Shown: positions 28,737-39,315 of the stretch, piece after piece
How positions within the stretch are numbered: the first letter of the stretch is position 1
Layout of the letters: each line of letters begins with the position of its first letter
From: Enterococcus crotali
GTDB lineage: Bacteria > Bacillota > Bacilli > Lactobacillales > Enterococcaceae
Length of the DNA: 64,000 bases
Assembly: GCF_000633635.1 (NCBI RefSeq)
Contig: NZ_AYPQ01000002.1
Coordinates: 175,643 to 239,642 of the forward strand
Reading direction: 5' to 3'
Notes under the pieces: model-generated
What the model was told of the DNA's origin: nothing
The model's database searches: none
Seen by the model: the letters and a program-made list of their open reading frames with translations, nothing else
Made by a program: the position numbers and the translations under genes

Positions 28737-29444
28737 TTAACTGTTGATTGCTGTTTCAAGACCGACTTCGATCATATCGTTGAATGTCGTTTGACGTTCT
28801 TCGGCAGTTGTTTCTTCGCCTGTTACTAAACTATCGCTAACAGTCATGATCGCCAAAGCTTGCACATCAAATTTAGCTGCTAAATAATATAGCGCTGCCG
28901 CTTCCATCTCGATTGCTAAAACGCCTAATTTTCCTAATTCAAATACACCATCCATGCTATCTTTATAAAAGACATCATCAGATAAGACATTTCCTACATG
29001 AGTCACAAATCCTTTTTCTTTTGCTGTTGTGTAAGATTTCAATAATAAATCAAAATCAGCGATTTGCGGGAAGTCATACTTAGGAAAGTCATTGCGAATC
29101 ATTGACGATGGTGTAGCAGCTGCTTGTGCAATCACTAAATCTCTGACATGCACTTTTTCAGAAATCGATCCGCATGTCCCCACACGAATCAATTTTTTCA
29201 CATCATAAGAGTTGATCAATTCATGGGCATAAATAGTCGCAGAAGGCATCCCCATACCTGTCCCTTGAACAGAGACACGTTCGCCTTTATACGTACCTGT
29301 ATAGCCTAACATTCCTCTGACTTGGTTATAGCATACCGGATTTTCTAAAAATGTTTCAGCGATGTATTTTGCTCGCAGAGGATCTCCCGGTAATAAAATT
29401 TTATCTGCAATTTCACCTGGTTTTGCTTCGATATGAACGCTCAT
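28737..29444 (-). CDS. deoD: purine-nucleoside phosphorylase, DeoD type
   Basis: A 235-residue hexameric-type PNP ([30 protein letters not shown]), with [17 protein letters not shown] (ribose contact Glu) and [10 protein letters not shown] carrying the catalytic Asp. It splits adenosine, inosine and guanosine with phosphate. Last gene of the operon, 26 bp after the second PNP gene, with a GGAG site. Having both PNP classes side by side broadens purine substrates. Confidence 0.96.
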   Translation of the reverse strand: MSVHIEAKPGEIADKILLPGDPLRAKYIAETFLENPVCYNQVRGMLGYTGTYKGERVSVQGTGMGMPSATIYAHELINSYDVKKLIRVGTCGSISEKVHVRDLVIAQAAATPSSMIRNDFPKYDFPQIADFDLLLKSYTTAKEKGFVTHVGNVLSDDVFYKDSMDGVFELGKLGVLAIEMEAAALYYLAAKFDVQALAIMTVSDSLVTGEETTAEERQTTFNDMIEVGLETAINS

Positions 29445-29470
29445 ATTTTTTCTCCTTTATAATGACTCTT

Positions 29471-30291
29471 TTATAGTTCAGCTAATGTTGCTTTGATCAA
29501 TTCTTTAAATTGAGCTTTAACCCGCTCTGTTGTTTCAACAACTTCCGCGTGGTTCAGACTGCTTTGCATACCTGCAGCTAAGTTCGTGATACATGAAATC
29601 CCTAAAACCTTCAAACCACTATGTGCTGCAACAATCACTTCTGAGACAGTCGACATCCCAACTGCATCGGCTCCCATCACGCGAGACATACGGATTTCAG
29701 CTGGTGTTTCATACGTCGGACCCGAATACCCCATGTAAACACCTTCTTGCAATGGTACATTTTGTTCTTTTGCCACTTTTTTAGCCACTTCAAAATAAGC
29801 CGGTGTATACGCATGACTCATATCTGGGAAACGAGGACCCATCGCTTCGTCATTTTCACCGATCAATGGATTATCTCCCGTAAGTTGATATGATCTGTGA
29901 TCAACATCAAATTGCCTGGGGTGAAGTTTTCATTTACACCGCCTGCAGCATTTGTGACTATGATTGAATGCGCGTCCATTGCTGCCATTACGCGAACTGG
30001 ATACGTCACTTTTTGCATGGAGTGTCCTTCATAATAATGGAAACGCCCCTGCATCGCTAATACTTTTTTCCCAGAAAGTGTACCATACACTAACTTACCA
30101 GCATGTCCAACAACTGTTGAAACTGCAAAATGAGGCACTTCTGAAAATGGGATCGCAATAGCGTCTTCTACTTCATCTGCCAGCTCACCTAAACCAGAGC
30201 CCAGAATCAAGCCAAAATCGACCTCACCAACGCCTTTTTCTTTTAAAAATGCTGTTGTCTCTTTTAACATTTCACCTAATTTTGTCATCAT
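29471..30291 (-). CDS. punA: purine-nucleoside phosphorylase, trimeric class (frameshifted)
   Basis: The N-terminal frame (LGEMLKETTAFLKEKG, GLILGSGLG, QGRFHYYEGH, VTNAAGGVN) breaks at about 29881 after ITDHIN. The next frame continues TGDNPL..., GPRFPDM, YSGPTYETPAEIRMSR, VIVAAHSGLKVLGIS. Adding one T/A pair gives a 273-residue class II PNP with LTGDNPL at the join. It acts on inosine and guanosine. It lies 8 bp after deoB. The break looks like a sequence error, not decay. Confidence 0.9.
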
Positions 30292-30298
30292 GTCTCTC

Positions 30299-31465
30299 CT
30301 ATACCAGTTTATTTAAAAAGCTTTCGCCATTTTCTGTTTTTGGAACTGCAAAGTTTTCAGCCACAGTTGCTGAGATATCTGCATAATGACCTTGCGGCAA
30401 GCTGCCTTGGCCGTTCATTTTTTTGCTGTAAACTAACAATGGAACATATTCTCTTGTGTGGTCAGTTCCAGGAAAAGTCGGATCATTTCCATGGTCAGCT
30501 GTGATCATCAATAAATCATCATCTTCCATGGCATCGATGATTTCTGGAATTCTTAAATCAAAGGCTTCGATTGCATGGGCATAACCGACTACATCACGAC
30601 GGTGACCATATAACGCGTCAAAATCAACTAAGTTAGTGAAACTTAAACCTTCAAAGTCTCGTTTCATTACCTTAAGTAATTGATCTACACCATCCATATT
30701 ACTCTTCGTCCGAACAGAATCTGTGATTCCTTGACCATTGAAAATATCGTTGATTTTCCCAACTGCAATGACTTCTTTTCCATTTTCTTTCAATGAATCC
30801 AGTACCGTATGACCAAATGGATCTAGCGCATAGTCATGACGGTTGCTTGTTCTAGTAAAGTTGCCTGGTTCACCAACATACGGACGCGCAATGATCCGAC
30901 CGATCATATAGGGTTCATCTTTAGTAATATCACGAACATACTGACAGATACGGTATAATTCTTCCAAAGGAATGATCTCTTCATGAGCTGCAATCTGTAA
31001 TACTGGATCAGCAGATGTATAAACGATCAAGTCGCCTGTTTCCATTTGATGTTGCCCATAATCATCGATCACGGCTGTACCACTGTATGGTTTATTACAA
31101 ACGATCTTACGTCCTGAAAATTCTTCGATTTGTTTTAATAATTCTTCAGGGAAGCCATCAGGAAATACGCGGAAAGGCTTTTGAATATTCAAGCCCATAA
31201 TTTCCCAGTGTCCTGTCATTGTATCTTTCCCTACAGAAACTTCTTCTAATTTTGTTGCATATCCTTTATGATCAGCTACAGCTTCAACATTATGAAGAGG
31301 AGCAATTGTTCCTAGACCTAGATTTTCTAAATTTGGAATCGTCAAACCTGCTTCTTTTGCGATATGACCTAATGTATCACTACCTACATCACCAAATTTT
31401 TCAGCATCAGGCGCTTCCCCGATACCAACTGAATCCATTACAACTAAATGCACACGTTTAAACAT
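30299..31465 (-). CDS. deoB: phosphopentomutase
   Basis: A 388-residue DeoB of the alkaline phosphatase superfamily: [14 protein letters not shown] (metal site near the N-terminus), [13 protein letters not shown] (phosphothreonine region, about 80-92) and TADHGNDPT toward the end. It moves phosphate between C1 and C5 of ribose or deoxyribose, joining the phosphorylases to DeoC and RpiA. I choose the ATG at 31465 because AGAAGG is 6 nt upstream; the ATG at 31471 abuts that site. Confidence 0.95.
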   Translation of the reverse strand: MFKRVHLVVMDSVGIGEAPDAEKFGDVGSDTLGHIAKEAGLTIPNLENLGLGTIAPLHNVEAVADHKGYATKLEEVSVGKDTMTGHWEIMGLNIQKPFRVFPDGFPEELLKQIEEFSGRKIVCNKPYSGTAVIDDYGQHQMETGDLIVYTSADPVLQIAAHEEIIPLEELYRICQYVRDITKDEPYMIGRIIARPYVGEPGNFTRTSNRHDYALDPFGHTVLDSLKENGKEVIAVGKINDIFNGQGITDSVRTKSNMDGVDQLLKVMKRDFEGLSFTNLVDFDALYGHRRDVVGYAHAIEAFDLRIPEIIDAMEDDDLLMITADHGNDPTFPGTDHTREYVPLLVYSKKMNGQGSLPQGHYADISATVAENFAVPKTENGESFLNKLV

Positions 31466-31542
31466 AACCATCCTTCTTTCTTTGATTTTGTTTTAAAAGC
31501 TTTACCTGTTCATTCCGTAAAACTAGAGTGATAATTATTTAT

Positions 31543-31586
31543 AAAAAGGGCATGACTTAAGATAACTTCCCATAGCCCGCCCTTTT
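31543..31586 (-). terminator. weak hairpin between nupQ and deoB
   Basis: On the minus strand AAAAGGGC and GCCCTTTTT pair across a loop of about 27 nt, followed by ATAAATAATT. This may partly uncouple deoB-punA-deoD from the transporter genes. Confidence 0.5.
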
Positions 31587-31595
31587 ATACTAACT

Positions 31596-32558
31596 TTATT
31601 TTGATTTGATATAATTTTTCCCAATTGCTTTAGGTCCAGAGGCTTTACCTAAGAAAACGACTAAAACAATAATGGTCAACACATATGGTGCCGCTTGTAG
31701 ATAAACAGCTGGTATTGATGAAATTACTGGAAGACTTGAACCAGCGATACTGATATTTTGTGCAAAACCGAAGAATAACGCTGCCCCCATTGCACCTAAT
31801 GGATTCCATTTACCAAAAATCATCGCTGCCATCGAAATAAATCCTTGTCCAGCAATTGTTGTAACTGCAAAACGCCCAGCAATCGTTTGAGCAAAGACTG
31901 CTCCTCCGATTCCACCTAAAAAGCCAGAAATCAAAACGCCTGCATAACGCATTAGATATACATTGATACCAAGTGTATCCGCTGCTTGAGGGTTTTCACC
32001 TACTGCACGAAGACGTAAACCAAAGCGGGTTTTGAACAATACAAACCACGAAAGAATAGCAACTAAAATTGCCACAAACGCTGGCAATGTTGTTTGTTTG
32101 AAGAATAAATCCCCTAAAATCGGGATATCCTTCAATATTGGAAATGAAAAGTAACCAAATGATTCTGTGATTGTATCTGTTTGGCCTTTTCCATAAATAA
32201 CTTTGATCAAGAAAATACCTAAAGCTGGAGCCATTAGATTGACTACTGTACCACTAATGATATGATCCGCTCTTAAATTGATCGTAGCCACTGCATGAAG
32301 TAGGGAAAATAACATCCCAACTACTCCACCGACTAAACAAGCAAGCCAAGGAGTGGCCGCACCAAAAGTTTCAGCAAAAGTTAAATTAAATACGACTGAA
32401 CTAAAAGCACCCATAACCATGATTCCTTCAAGTCCTACGTTCACAATACCACTACGCTCAGAAAATGTCCCGCCCAAAGCCGTGAAGACCAAAGGAGTGG
32501 AATAAACCAACGTTTGTGTAATAATCGGCGCCAATACAGCGATTAATGCAATATTCAT
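31596..32558 (-). CDS. nupQ: nucleoside ABC transporter permease (NupQ-type)
   Basis: A 320-residue membrane protein of the BPD_transp_2 family with about 8-9 hydrophobic segments and conserved TALGGTFSERSGIVNVGLEGIM near the N-terminus, typical of BMP-system permeases. It shares one base with the nupP stop (TAATG overlap). It forms the second half of the membrane channel that imports (deoxy)nucleosides. Confidence 0.9.
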   Translation of the reverse strand: MNIALIAVLAPIITQTLVYSTPLVFTALGGTFSERSGIVNVGLEGIMVMGAFSSVVFNLTFAETFGAATPWLACLVGGVVGMLFSLLHAVATINLRADHIISGTVVNLMAPALGIFLIKVIYGKGQTDTITESFGYFSFPILKDIPILGDLFFKQTTLPAFVAILVAILSWFVLFKTRFGLRLRAVGENPQAADTLGINVYLMRYAGVLISGFLGGIGGAVFAQTIAGRFAVTTIAGQGFISMAAMIFGKWNPLGAMGAALFFGFAQNISIAGSSLPVISSIPAVYLQAAPYVLTIIVLVVFLGKASGPKAIGKNYIKSK

Positions 32559-33691
32559 TAGATTTTTCCTCCTTCTTGACTGGTCGGATCTGATTTTCCA
32601 ACTAACTCTTCAACTACCGCTACTTCTTTTTTATTGCCAGATGCTTTTGCTAATAAGAAACGAATTAAATAGCTGATTGCCACAAAGAAAATAATTGCCG
32701 CAATAACAACATCCACTAATTCAATTGGCACACCTGCACGAAGCGGCATTCCTTGACCGCCAAGCTTCAGCACGCTAAAGAGAATCGCGGACAGGAATAT
32801 CCCGACCGAGCTACCTGCTCCTAATAAGGAAATCGCCATTCCATCAAATCCAATACTCAAGGAAGAGCCTTGAACAAAGAAGTTTCCAAAGGTTCCTAAT
32901 CCTAGAACCACACCACCAAGACCAGCTAATGTTCCAGAAATCACCATTGACATCACGACCGTTCGTTTGCTGCTCATTCCAGCATACTCCGAGGCGAATG
33001 GATTCAAACCAACTGAACGAATCTCGTAGCCCAATGTTGTCTTCTTCATAAGGAACCAAATTAAAACTAAGAAAATAAGAGCCATAAAAATACCAATATT
33101 CAAACGTGAGCCACTACTCAACTCTTTTAAGAAACCTGTTCGTAAACTAGCATTTTCTCCAATTACTTTTGTAACACCTTTGTTGGTCATTAAATCTTTT
33201 GACATGACATTATTCACAATATGTGTACTTGTATAAAGGAAAACATAGTTCAACATAATCGTAACGATTACTTCACTTGTACCAAAGAATGCACGTAGCA
33301 ATCCTGGAATTGCTGCAGCCAACGCTCCAGCTAAAGCACCTGCAAGTACAGCTACAGGTAACACGACCATACGAGGTGCATCTGGCATAGAAAGTGCTAC
33401 CCAAATACTTGTTACCCAGCCACACAACGCTTGACCTGAAAGACCAATATTAAAGAATCCAGCTGAATTAGCTACAGCAAATCCTAACGCGGTAAAAATC
33501 AACGGTCCTGCTGTTACAAAAATTTCACCGATACTTTTTGGACTTTGAAACGCAGTCTTGAGCATCGCTTGATAGCCAGCAACTGGATCTTGACCTGAAA
33601 TAAGCATAATAATTGCTCCAAGAATAAACCCCATCAATACTGATAATATAGGAACTAAAATATTCCGTAGTTTTTCTGATCGATTATTCAA
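32558..33691 (-). CDS. nupP: nucleoside ABC transporter permease (NupP-type)
   Basis: A 377-residue permease with about ten hydrophobic segments and the family block FTALGFAVANSAGFFNIGLSGQ (about 66-87). It overlaps nupO by 8 bp and nupQ by 1 bp, so the transporter genes are translationally linked. The soluble C-terminal tail (GNKKEVAVVEELVGKS) is typical. Substrate is inferred from the BMP lipoprotein and the salvage genes around it. Confidence 0.9.
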   Translation of the reverse strand: MNNRSEKLRNILVPILSVLMGFILGAIIMLISGQDPVAGYQAMLKTAFQSPKSIGEIFVTAGPLIFTALGFAVANSAGFFNIGLSGQALCGWVTSIWVALSMPDAPRMVVLPVAVLAGALAGALAAAIPGLLRAFFGTSEVIVTIMLNYVFLYTSTHIVNNVMSKDLMTNKGVTKVIGENASLRTGFLKELSSGSRLNIGIFMALIFLVLIWFLMKKTTLGYEIRSVGLNPFASEYAGMSSKRTVVMSMVISGTLAGLGGVVLGLGTFGNFFVQGSSLSIGFDGMAISLLGAGSSVGIFLSAILFSVLKLGGQGMPLRAGVPIELVDVVIAAIIFFVAISYLIRFLLAKASGNKKEVAVVEELVGKSDPTSQEGGKI

Positions 33692-35258
33692 CTACTTCAC
33701 CCGCCTTTTGATTCAATTCGGCCCTAGCTTCTTCTAATGAATAACCAGCCATTAATAATCCTAATTCATTTTCACTTGTTTCTTTTGGATCAACGATTCC
33801 GACGATTTTTCCGGCATGAATAACCGCAATTCGATCAGAAACATTTAAAATTTCATCTAATTCAAAACTAACAACTAATACCGCTTTGTCTTTATCTCGT
33901 TGTTCGATCAAACGTTTATGGATATATTCGATTGCGCCAACATCTAATCCACGAGTTGGTTGAGATACGATTAATAGATCAGGATCACGATCGATTTCTC
34001 GAGCAATGATCGCTTTTTGTTGATTCCCTCCAGATAACGCTTTAGCAGGAACTAATTCATTCACAGTTCGCACATCGTATTCTTCTATTAAACGGCGTGC
34101 GTAAGTATTGATTTGACTATAATTAAGGACACCATTTGTACTTAATGGTTTTTTGTAGTACGTTTGCAACGCAATGTTTTCCGCTAATGTCATATCCAAA
34201 ATCAAGCCATATTTATGACGGTCTTCTGGAACATGTCCAACACCCGCTTCAGTGATCGTCCGAGGATTTTTATTTGTAATTGCTTCTCCTCTAAGTTCAA
34301 CTGATCCACTTTCCGCTTTGCGTAATCCTGTCAACGCTTGGATCAACTCAGTTTGGCCATTGCCATCAATTCCTGCAATCCCGACCACTTCCCCTGCACG
34401 TACATCCAAACTTAAACTTTTAACCGCTTCTAACCCACGACTTTCCTTAACGACTAAGTCTTTAATTGAGAGAACCACTTCTTTAGGTTCAGCCGCTTTC
34501 TTTTCAGTTTTAAATGAAACAGAGCGTCCTACCATCATATCTGCTAATTGTTGCGAAGAAACATCTTTCACATTGACTGTATCGATACTTTGTCCGCGAC
34601 GAATAACCGTACAGCGATCTGCTACCTTTTTGATTTCATCTAATTTATGTGTAATCAAAATGATCGATTTTCCTTCTTGAACAAGTCCGCGCATGATTTC
34701 GATCAACTCATCGATTTCTTGTGGTGTTAAAACTGCTGTCGGTTCATCAAAGATCAACACATCAGCACCACGATACAACGTTTTCAAAATTTCCACTCGT
34801 TGTTGTGCTCCGACTGAGATATCACGAATATAAGCGCTTGGATCTACTGATAAACCATACTGCTCAGAAACGCGTTTGATTTCTGCTGTGGCTTTTTTGC
34901 GATCCAGTACGCCAGCATTCGTTGGTTCACTTCCAAGAATAATATTCTCTGTTACGGTAAAAGCATCTACTAACATAAAGTGCTGATGGACCATCCCTAT
35001 TCCTAAACGATTTGCTGCAGTTGGTCCATTGATCGATACTTTTGAACCATTCATAAAGATTTCACCCGATGTTGGTTCTAATAAACCAGATAAGATATTC
35101 ATCAAGGTAGATTTTCCTGCACCATTTTCTCCAAGCAACGCATGGATTTCTCCAGGCCGGACAGTTAAATTGATATTGTCATTGGCTTTAAACGTCCCAA
35201 ACTGCTTAGTGATATTGCGCATCTCAATTACAAAGTTTTCCTGAGCCACATTTTTCAC
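33684..35258 (-). CDS. nupO: nucleoside ABC transporter ATP-binding protein (NupO-type)
   Basis: A 524-residue duplicated ATPase. The first domain has Walker A GENGAGKST (about 43-51), signature DISVGAQQRVEI and Walker B DVLIFDEPTAVLT. The second has a degenerate Walker A GIDGNGQTE and signature ALSGGNQQKAI. This one-functional, one-degenerate arrangement is normal for sugar/nucleoside importers of this class. The start codon is GTG. It follows the lipoprotein gene after a 178-bp gap with two hairpins. Confidence 0.93.
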   Translation of the reverse strand: MKNVAQENFVIEMRNITKQFGTFKANDNINLTVRPGEIHALLGENGAGKSTLMNILSGLLEPTSGEIFMNGSKVSINGPTAANRLGIGMVHQHFMLVDAFTVTENIILGSEPTNAGVLDRKKATAEIKRVSEQYGLSVDPSAYIRDISVGAQQRVEILKTLYRGADVLIFDEPTAVLTPQEIDELIEIMRGLVQEGKSIILITHKLDEIKKVADRCTVIRRGQSIDTVNVKDVSSQQLADMMVGRSVSFKTEKKAAEPKEVVLSIKDLVVKESRGLEAVKSLSLDVRAGEVVGIAGIDGNGQTELIQALTGLRKAESGSVELRGEAITNKNPRTITEAGVGHVPEDRHKYGLILDMTLAENIALQTYYKKPLSTNGVLNYSQINTYARRLIEEYDVRTVNELVPAKALSGGNQQKAIIAREIDRDPDLLIVSQPTRGLDVGAIEYIHKRLIEQRDKDKAVLVVSFELDEILNVSDRIAVIHAGKIVGIVDPKETSENELGLLMAGYSLEEARAELNQKAGEVVE

Positions 35259-35334
35259 ATCCTAACGATTTAATCACAAAACTTGCATCATCTATTAATA
35301 CGGTACTTCTAAAAAATAAAGTAGCTTTTAGGCT

Positions 35335-35385
35335 CTTAAAGAAAGAAAATGAGTGTTTTTTGATCATTCGTTTTCTTTCTTTAAA
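35335..35385 (-). repeat. hairpin in the bmp-nupO gap
   Basis: CTTAAAGAAAGAAAATGA (35335-35352) pairs with TCATTCGTTTTCTTTCTTTAAAG (35363-35385). It could stabilise or terminate the bmp message together with the hairpin at 35399-35427. Confidence 0.5.
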
Positions 35386-35398
35386 GGCTTAATAAAAT

Positions 35399-35427
35399 CT
35401 TAGCGCTGCTACAAACGCAGCGCTAAG
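35399..35427 (-). terminator. attenuator after the lipoprotein gene
   Basis: A perfect 11-bp stem CTTAGCGCTGC/GCAGCGCTAAG with a 7-nt loop lies 10 bp after the bmp stop, followed on the minus strand by ATTTTATT. It is likely to cut most transcripts so that the binding protein is made in excess over the membrane parts. Confidence 0.65.
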
Positions 35428-35436
35428 CAGAAAAAT

Positions 35437-36534
35437 CTATTCTTTTACGTCTTTTGGTACTTCTGGAACAGTGATTTTTCCAGCGATAATTTCTTCTTTG
35501 GCTTTATCAACCGCTTTTTGTGCTTCTTCTGACAAGTACCCTTTTGTCAAATCAACACCGCCGTCTTTCAACCCATAAACTAAGTGTTCGCCACCAGGGA
35601 ATTTATCTTCTAATGCGCGATTGGAGATATCTTGTACTGCAGCACCTACACCTTTAAGAGTTGATGTTAAAGTGAAGTTATCTTCTTTACCGTCTTTTGT
35701 TTTGTATTTACCTTCTTTGTCTTGGTCGCTATCTACACCAATGACCCAAACTTTGTCTTTTGAACCAGTTTCATTCAAGTCTTTTGCTTCTTGGAAGACA
35801 CCTTGTCCAGTACCACCTGATGCGTGGAAAATAATGTCTGCGCCTTTTTGGTACATAGATGCTGCTAACGCTTTCCCTTTAGCAGGATCTCCAAATGAAG
35901 CAGCATATTCGATTTCAACTTTGATATCTTTGTTCAATTCTTTTGCTGTATCAATAACGCCTTGGTGGAAACCAGCTTCAAAACGGTCGATGACCGCGCC
36001 TTCTTCACCACCGATAAAGCCTACAGTGTTTGTTTTTGTAGTGTGTGCTGCTGCGACACCAGCTAAGTAAGAAGCTTCTTGGTCTTTAAATGTTGCAGAT
36101 ACTACATTATCTTTGCCTTCAATAACACTATCAATGATACCAAATTGTGTATCTGGATTTGCATCTGCTGCCGTACCGATAGAATCTGCTAGTAAGTAGC
36201 CAATACCAAAGACTGTTTTAAATCCGTTAGAAACTGCTGTATCAATATTTGTTACATATTCTGAAGCATCGTTTGATTGAATGTAGTCAAAGCCATCTGC
36301 TCCTTTTTTAAGATCATGTTCTTTCCCCCAAGCTTGTAAACCTTCCCAAGCTGATTGGTTAAATGAACGATCATCTACCCCGCCAATATCAGTAACGATA
36401 ACCACGCTGTGATCAGCGTCCCCACCTGCTGATTTTCCATCTGTTGAATCTTTTTTCCCTCCACCACATGCCGCTAATGCAACTGTCAATGCTAGTGCAG
36501 TCAAGCCAAAACCAAATAATTTTGCTTTTTTCAT
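35437..36534 (-). CDS. BMP-family nucleoside-binding lipoprotein
   Basis: A 365-residue lipoprotein: signal peptide 1-22 with lipobox LAAC (Cys23), then a periplasmic-binding fold with VTDIGGVDDRSFNQSAWEGLQ (about 48-68), the Med/BMP signature, and GVFQEAKDL...VWVIGVDSDQ later. BMP/PnrA proteins bind purine nucleosides or all nucleosides. It is the receptor for NupOPQ and lies between cdd and nupO in a nucleoside operon. The ATG follows a G-rich site. Confidence 0.92.
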   Translation of the reverse strand: MKKAKLFGFGLTALALTVALAACGGGKKDSTDGKSAGGDADHSVVIVTDIGGVDDRSFNQSAWEGLQAWGKEHDLKKGADGFDYIQSNDASEYVTNIDTAVSNGFKTVFGIGYLLADSIGTAADANPDTQFGIIDSVIEGKDNVVSATFKDQEASYLAGVAAAHTTKTNTVGFIGGEEGAVIDRFEAGFHQGVIDTAKELNKDIKVEIEYAASFGDPAKGKALAASMYQKGADIIFHASGGTGQGVFQEAKDLNETGSKDKVWVIGVDSDQDKEGKYKTKDGKEDNFTLTSTLKGVGAAVQDISNRALEDKFPGGEHLVYGLKDGGVDLTKGYLSEEAQKAVDKAKEEIIAGKITVPEVPKDVKE

Positions 36535-36878
36535 CTCTGTAAAGCCCCCTAAAATAGTTTTATATTTTCAACAGCCGGATGACTGAATGAAACAAGATAA
36601 TGGTGAAACAACTCTCTCTTCGGTCGTCGTGTACTTTTCAACATCAAATCACTTTGTTCATTGTGTTTCTAAGCAAAGCGGAATGAACCGCTCGGACCTC
36701 GAACAACCAAAGTAGGTACCTTTTTACATCAACTCTTTTCATTCGTTGTGTATCAAGGCAATTAGGAAAATGATAGAAGAATGTTTTTTATCTTTCTAGC
36801 ATTTTGTCTATTTGTTGAGAGGTTTGGTTCATGTAGCTGGATCTTGCAATGCCACATGTACAGTAGTGTAGCTAGATC
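36535..36878 (+). repeat. cdd-bmp gap with two degenerate units of the 50-bp intergenic repeat
   Basis: This 344-bp gap has no gene. Two units lie in tandem at about 36627-36676 (GTACTTTTCAACATCAAATC...CATTGTGTTTCTAAGCAA) and 36712-36765 (AAGTAGGTACC...ACATCAACTC...CGTTGTGTATCAAGGCAAT). They match the two inverted units at 26806-26990. A short direct repeat TGTAGCTGGATCTT / TGTAGCTAGATCTT follows near 36832-36880. No convincing bmp promoter is visible, though TATAAA occurs on the minus strand at about 36558. Confidence 0.5.
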
Positions 36879-37274
36879 TTATAAATCTTTTTCCGTAAAT
36901 GCATACGGCAATAACTCACCGACAGTCGTCTCTTTCGTTACACCATGTTCACCGACTAAGGTAACTGACATTTCAGGCGCGCAAAATTCAGCCATCACTT
37001 GGCGGCATGCACCGCACGGAGAGATCGGCCCAGGTGTATTTCCTGCAATTACTAGATGTTGGAATTCTCGTTCGCCTTCTGAGACAGCCTTGAAGATTGC
37101 TGTCCGTTCTGCACAATTAGTCAATCCATATGAAGCATTTTCGATATTGACTCCTTGATAAGCTTTTCCCTCTTTGGTAATCAAGCACGCGCCCACTGGG
37201 AAGTGAGAATACGGTACATACGCTTTTGTTAACGCATCATCTGCGATAGCTAACCATTCTTGTTTTGCTGTCAT
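36879..37274 (-). CDS. cdd: cytidine deaminase
   Basis: A 131-residue tetrameric-type cytidine deaminase. Zinc ligands are Cys in NCAERTAIF (with catalytic Glu) and the two Cys of PCGACRQ. FPVGACLITKEGKAYQGVNIENASYG forms the substrate site. I choose the ATG at 37274, which gives the family length; the longer frame to 37373 runs into the end of deoC. It converts cytidine and deoxycytidine to uridines for Pdp. Confidence 0.95.
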   Translation of the reverse strand: MTAKQEWLAIADDALTKAYVPYSHFPVGACLITKEGKAYQGVNIENASYGLTNCAERTAIFKAVSEGEREFQHLVIAGNTPGPISPCGACRQVMAEFCAPEMSVTLVGEHGVTKETTVGELLPYAFTEKDL

Positions 37275-37299
37275 TTGTCCGCCGCTTTCTTCTATTAGA

Positions 37300-37962
37300 T
37301 TAATAGCCTGCTCCAGTTGAGCCTTCCATAATTGCAACCCCAGCACTTGTTCCGATACGTGTCGCTCCTGCATCGATCATTGCTTTAGCTTCTTCTTCAT
37401 TGTGAATACCGCCAGAGGCTTTGACGCCCATATCTGGTCCGACTGTTTCACGCATTAATTTTACATCTGCAACAGTTGCACCGCCTGTTGAAAATCCGGT
37501 TGACGTTTTAACAAAATCCGCACCTGCTTCTTTCGCTAATTCACAAACTTTGACTTTCTCTTCGTCAGTTAATAGCGCTGTCTCGATGATTACTTTGACT
37601 AAAGCTTTTCCTTTCGCTGCATCAACAACGGCTTGAATATCCTTCAAGACTTTTTTATATTGCTTAGATTTAAGCGCGCCAACATTGATGACCATATCGA
37701 CTTCTGTCGCTCCATTGTTGATCGCATCTGTCGCTTCATAGGCTTTTACTTCTGATGTGTTGGCACCTAAAGGAAACCCAATTACCGTACAAACATCAAC
37801 AGATGTTCCTGCTAAGTGTTCTTTTGCTAAAGCAACCCAACATGGATTGATACAAACTGAGAAGAATTCATATTTTTTAGCTTCTTCAATAATTCGTAAA
37901 ACATCCTCTTCCTTTGCATCTGCTTTTAAAATAGTGTGGTCAATCATTTGATTTAATTCCAT
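37300..37962 (-). CDS. deoC: deoxyribose-phosphate aldolase
   Basis: A 220-residue class I aldolase with [13 protein letters not shown], the Schiff-base Lys in [11 protein letters not shown] and the second conserved Lys in MGVKASGGI. The C-terminus ...MEGSTGAGY is short but normal for Gram-positive DeoC. It splits deoxyribose-5-P into acetaldehyde and glyceraldehyde-3-P, and lies between pdp and cdd. Confidence 0.95.
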   Translation of the reverse strand: MELNQMIDHTILKADAKEEDVLRIIEEAKKYEFFSVCINPCWVALAKEHLAGTSVDVCTVIGFPLGANTSEVKAYEATDAINNGATEVDMVINVGALKSKQYKKVLKDIQAVVDAAKGKALVKVIIETALLTDEEKVKVCELAKEAGADFVKTSTGFSTGGATVADVKLMRETVGPDMGVKASGGIHNEEEAKAMIDAGATRIGTSAGVAIMEGSTGAGY

Positions 37963-37979
37963 TATTTTTTACACATCCT

Positions 37980-39281
37980 TTATGCTGTTATTATATCATG
38001 AATCAGCTCAGGTTCAGTCCCAGAACTGCCGATTTCGATATTTTTATATAAAAGTTCTTTTACGTTCTCGATTGATTCTGAATTGGCATAAATAGTTAGC
38101 AGCGACTCACCAGATGTTACTGCCATACCGACTTTCTTATGCAACTTGATTCCCACCGCATGATCAACTTCATCTTCTTTTGTTGCCCGCCCTGCACCTA
38201 GCAGCATTGCGGCGATACCAATCTCATTTGCCACGAGTTTTTGAACAACGCCAGACGTTTTAGCTGGTAGCTCTATTTGATATTTTGCTGTTAATAAACG
38301 TTCTGGATGATCGATGATGCTGTCATCTCCACCTTGGTTGCGAATCATTTCTCGGAATTTATCTAATGCTTTGCCTGACTCTAGCGCTTCTTTCAACATC
38401 GCACGCGCTTCGTCTAATGTATCAGCTTTTTTAGCTAAAACGACCATTTGACTTCCTAAGATGTAACACATCTCCATTAAATCTTCCGGTCCTTTTCCTT
38501 GAAGTGTCTCGATTGCTTCAACAACTTCTAAGCTATTTCCAATTGCCTCACCTAAGGGTTGGGACATATCAGAAATCACTGCCATCGTTTGGCGATTCGC
38601 TAAACGTCCGATCCGAACCATTGTTTCAGCTAAACGACGAGCTTCATCGATATTTTTCATAAAAGCCCCTTCACCAGTTGTCACATCTAGTACGATCGCA
38701 TCAGCACCTGCTGCGATTTTTTTGCTCATGATGGAACTTGCGATCAAGGGAATAGAATTAACGGTCGCTGTCACATCACGTAGTGCATATAGTTTTTTAT
38801 CCGCTGGTGCTAAATCACCCGACTGACCAATCACTGCTACATGACTTTCGTTCACTAAACGGATAAATTCTTCATCTGGTATCTCTACATGAAATCCAGG
38901 GATTGCCTCTAATTTATCAAGCGTGCCGCCTGTATAGCCAAGACCTCTACCAGACATTTTAGCGACACTCGCACCCACACTTGCCACAAGGGGAGCTAAG
39001 ATCAAGGTTGTTGTATCACCAACCCCACCCGTAGAATGCTTATCTACTTTAATCCCTTGGATCGAGGAAAGATCGATCATTTCACCCGAATTAGCCATCG
39101 CCAACGTCAATGTGGTAATTTCTTCATCTGTCATATCTTTGTAAAAAACGGTCATTAAAAAGGCGCTCATCTGATAATCTGGAATATCGCCATTTGTATA
39201 ACCCGTAATAATGAATTGGATCTCTTCTTTCGTTAAAACCTGTCCATCACGTTTTTTCTCGATCAAATCTACCATTCTCAT
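37980..39281 (-). CDS. pdp: pyrimidine-nucleoside phosphorylase
   Basis: A 433-residue member of the thymidine/pyrimidine nucleoside phosphorylase family: [20 protein letters not shown], the phosphate-binding [13 protein letters not shown] (about 80-92) and [16 protein letters not shown]. It acts on uridine, thymidine and deoxyuridine. An in-frame start seven codons upstream is rejected because GGAGG lies 9 nt before the ATG at 39281. First gene of the nucleoside operon; promoter and cre-like sites lie upstream. Confidence 0.95.
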   Translation of the reverse strand: MRMVDLIEKKRDGQVLTKEEIQFIITGYTNGDIPDYQMSAFLMTVFYKDMTDEEITTLTLAMANSGEMIDLSSIQGIKVDKHSTGGVGDTTTLILAPLVASVGASVAKMSGRGLGYTGGTLDKLEAIPGFHVEIPDEEFIRLVNESHVAVIGQSGDLAPADKKLYALRDVTATVNSIPLIASSIMSKKIAAGADAIVLDVTTGEGAFMKNIDEARRLAETMVRIGRLANRQTMAVISDMSQPLGEAIGNSLEVVEAIETLQGKGPEDLMEMCYILGSQMVVLAKKADTLDEARAMLKEALESGKALDKFREMIRNQGGDDSIIDHPERLLTAKYQIELPAKTSGVVQKLVANEIGIAAMLLGAGRATKEDEVDHAVGIKLHKKVGMAVTSGESLLTIYANSESIENVKELLYKNIEIGSSGTEPELIHDIITA

Positions 39282-39315
39282 GCTTTTTTTCCTCCGAATC
39301 AATCCCCAAGGATGT

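Noticed and set aside
37300-37373. Frameshift at the 3' end of deoC, or a 164-residue cytidine deaminase
   Set aside because: Both proteins have normal family lengths with the chosen ends; the longer deaminase frame only reads through deoC in another frame.
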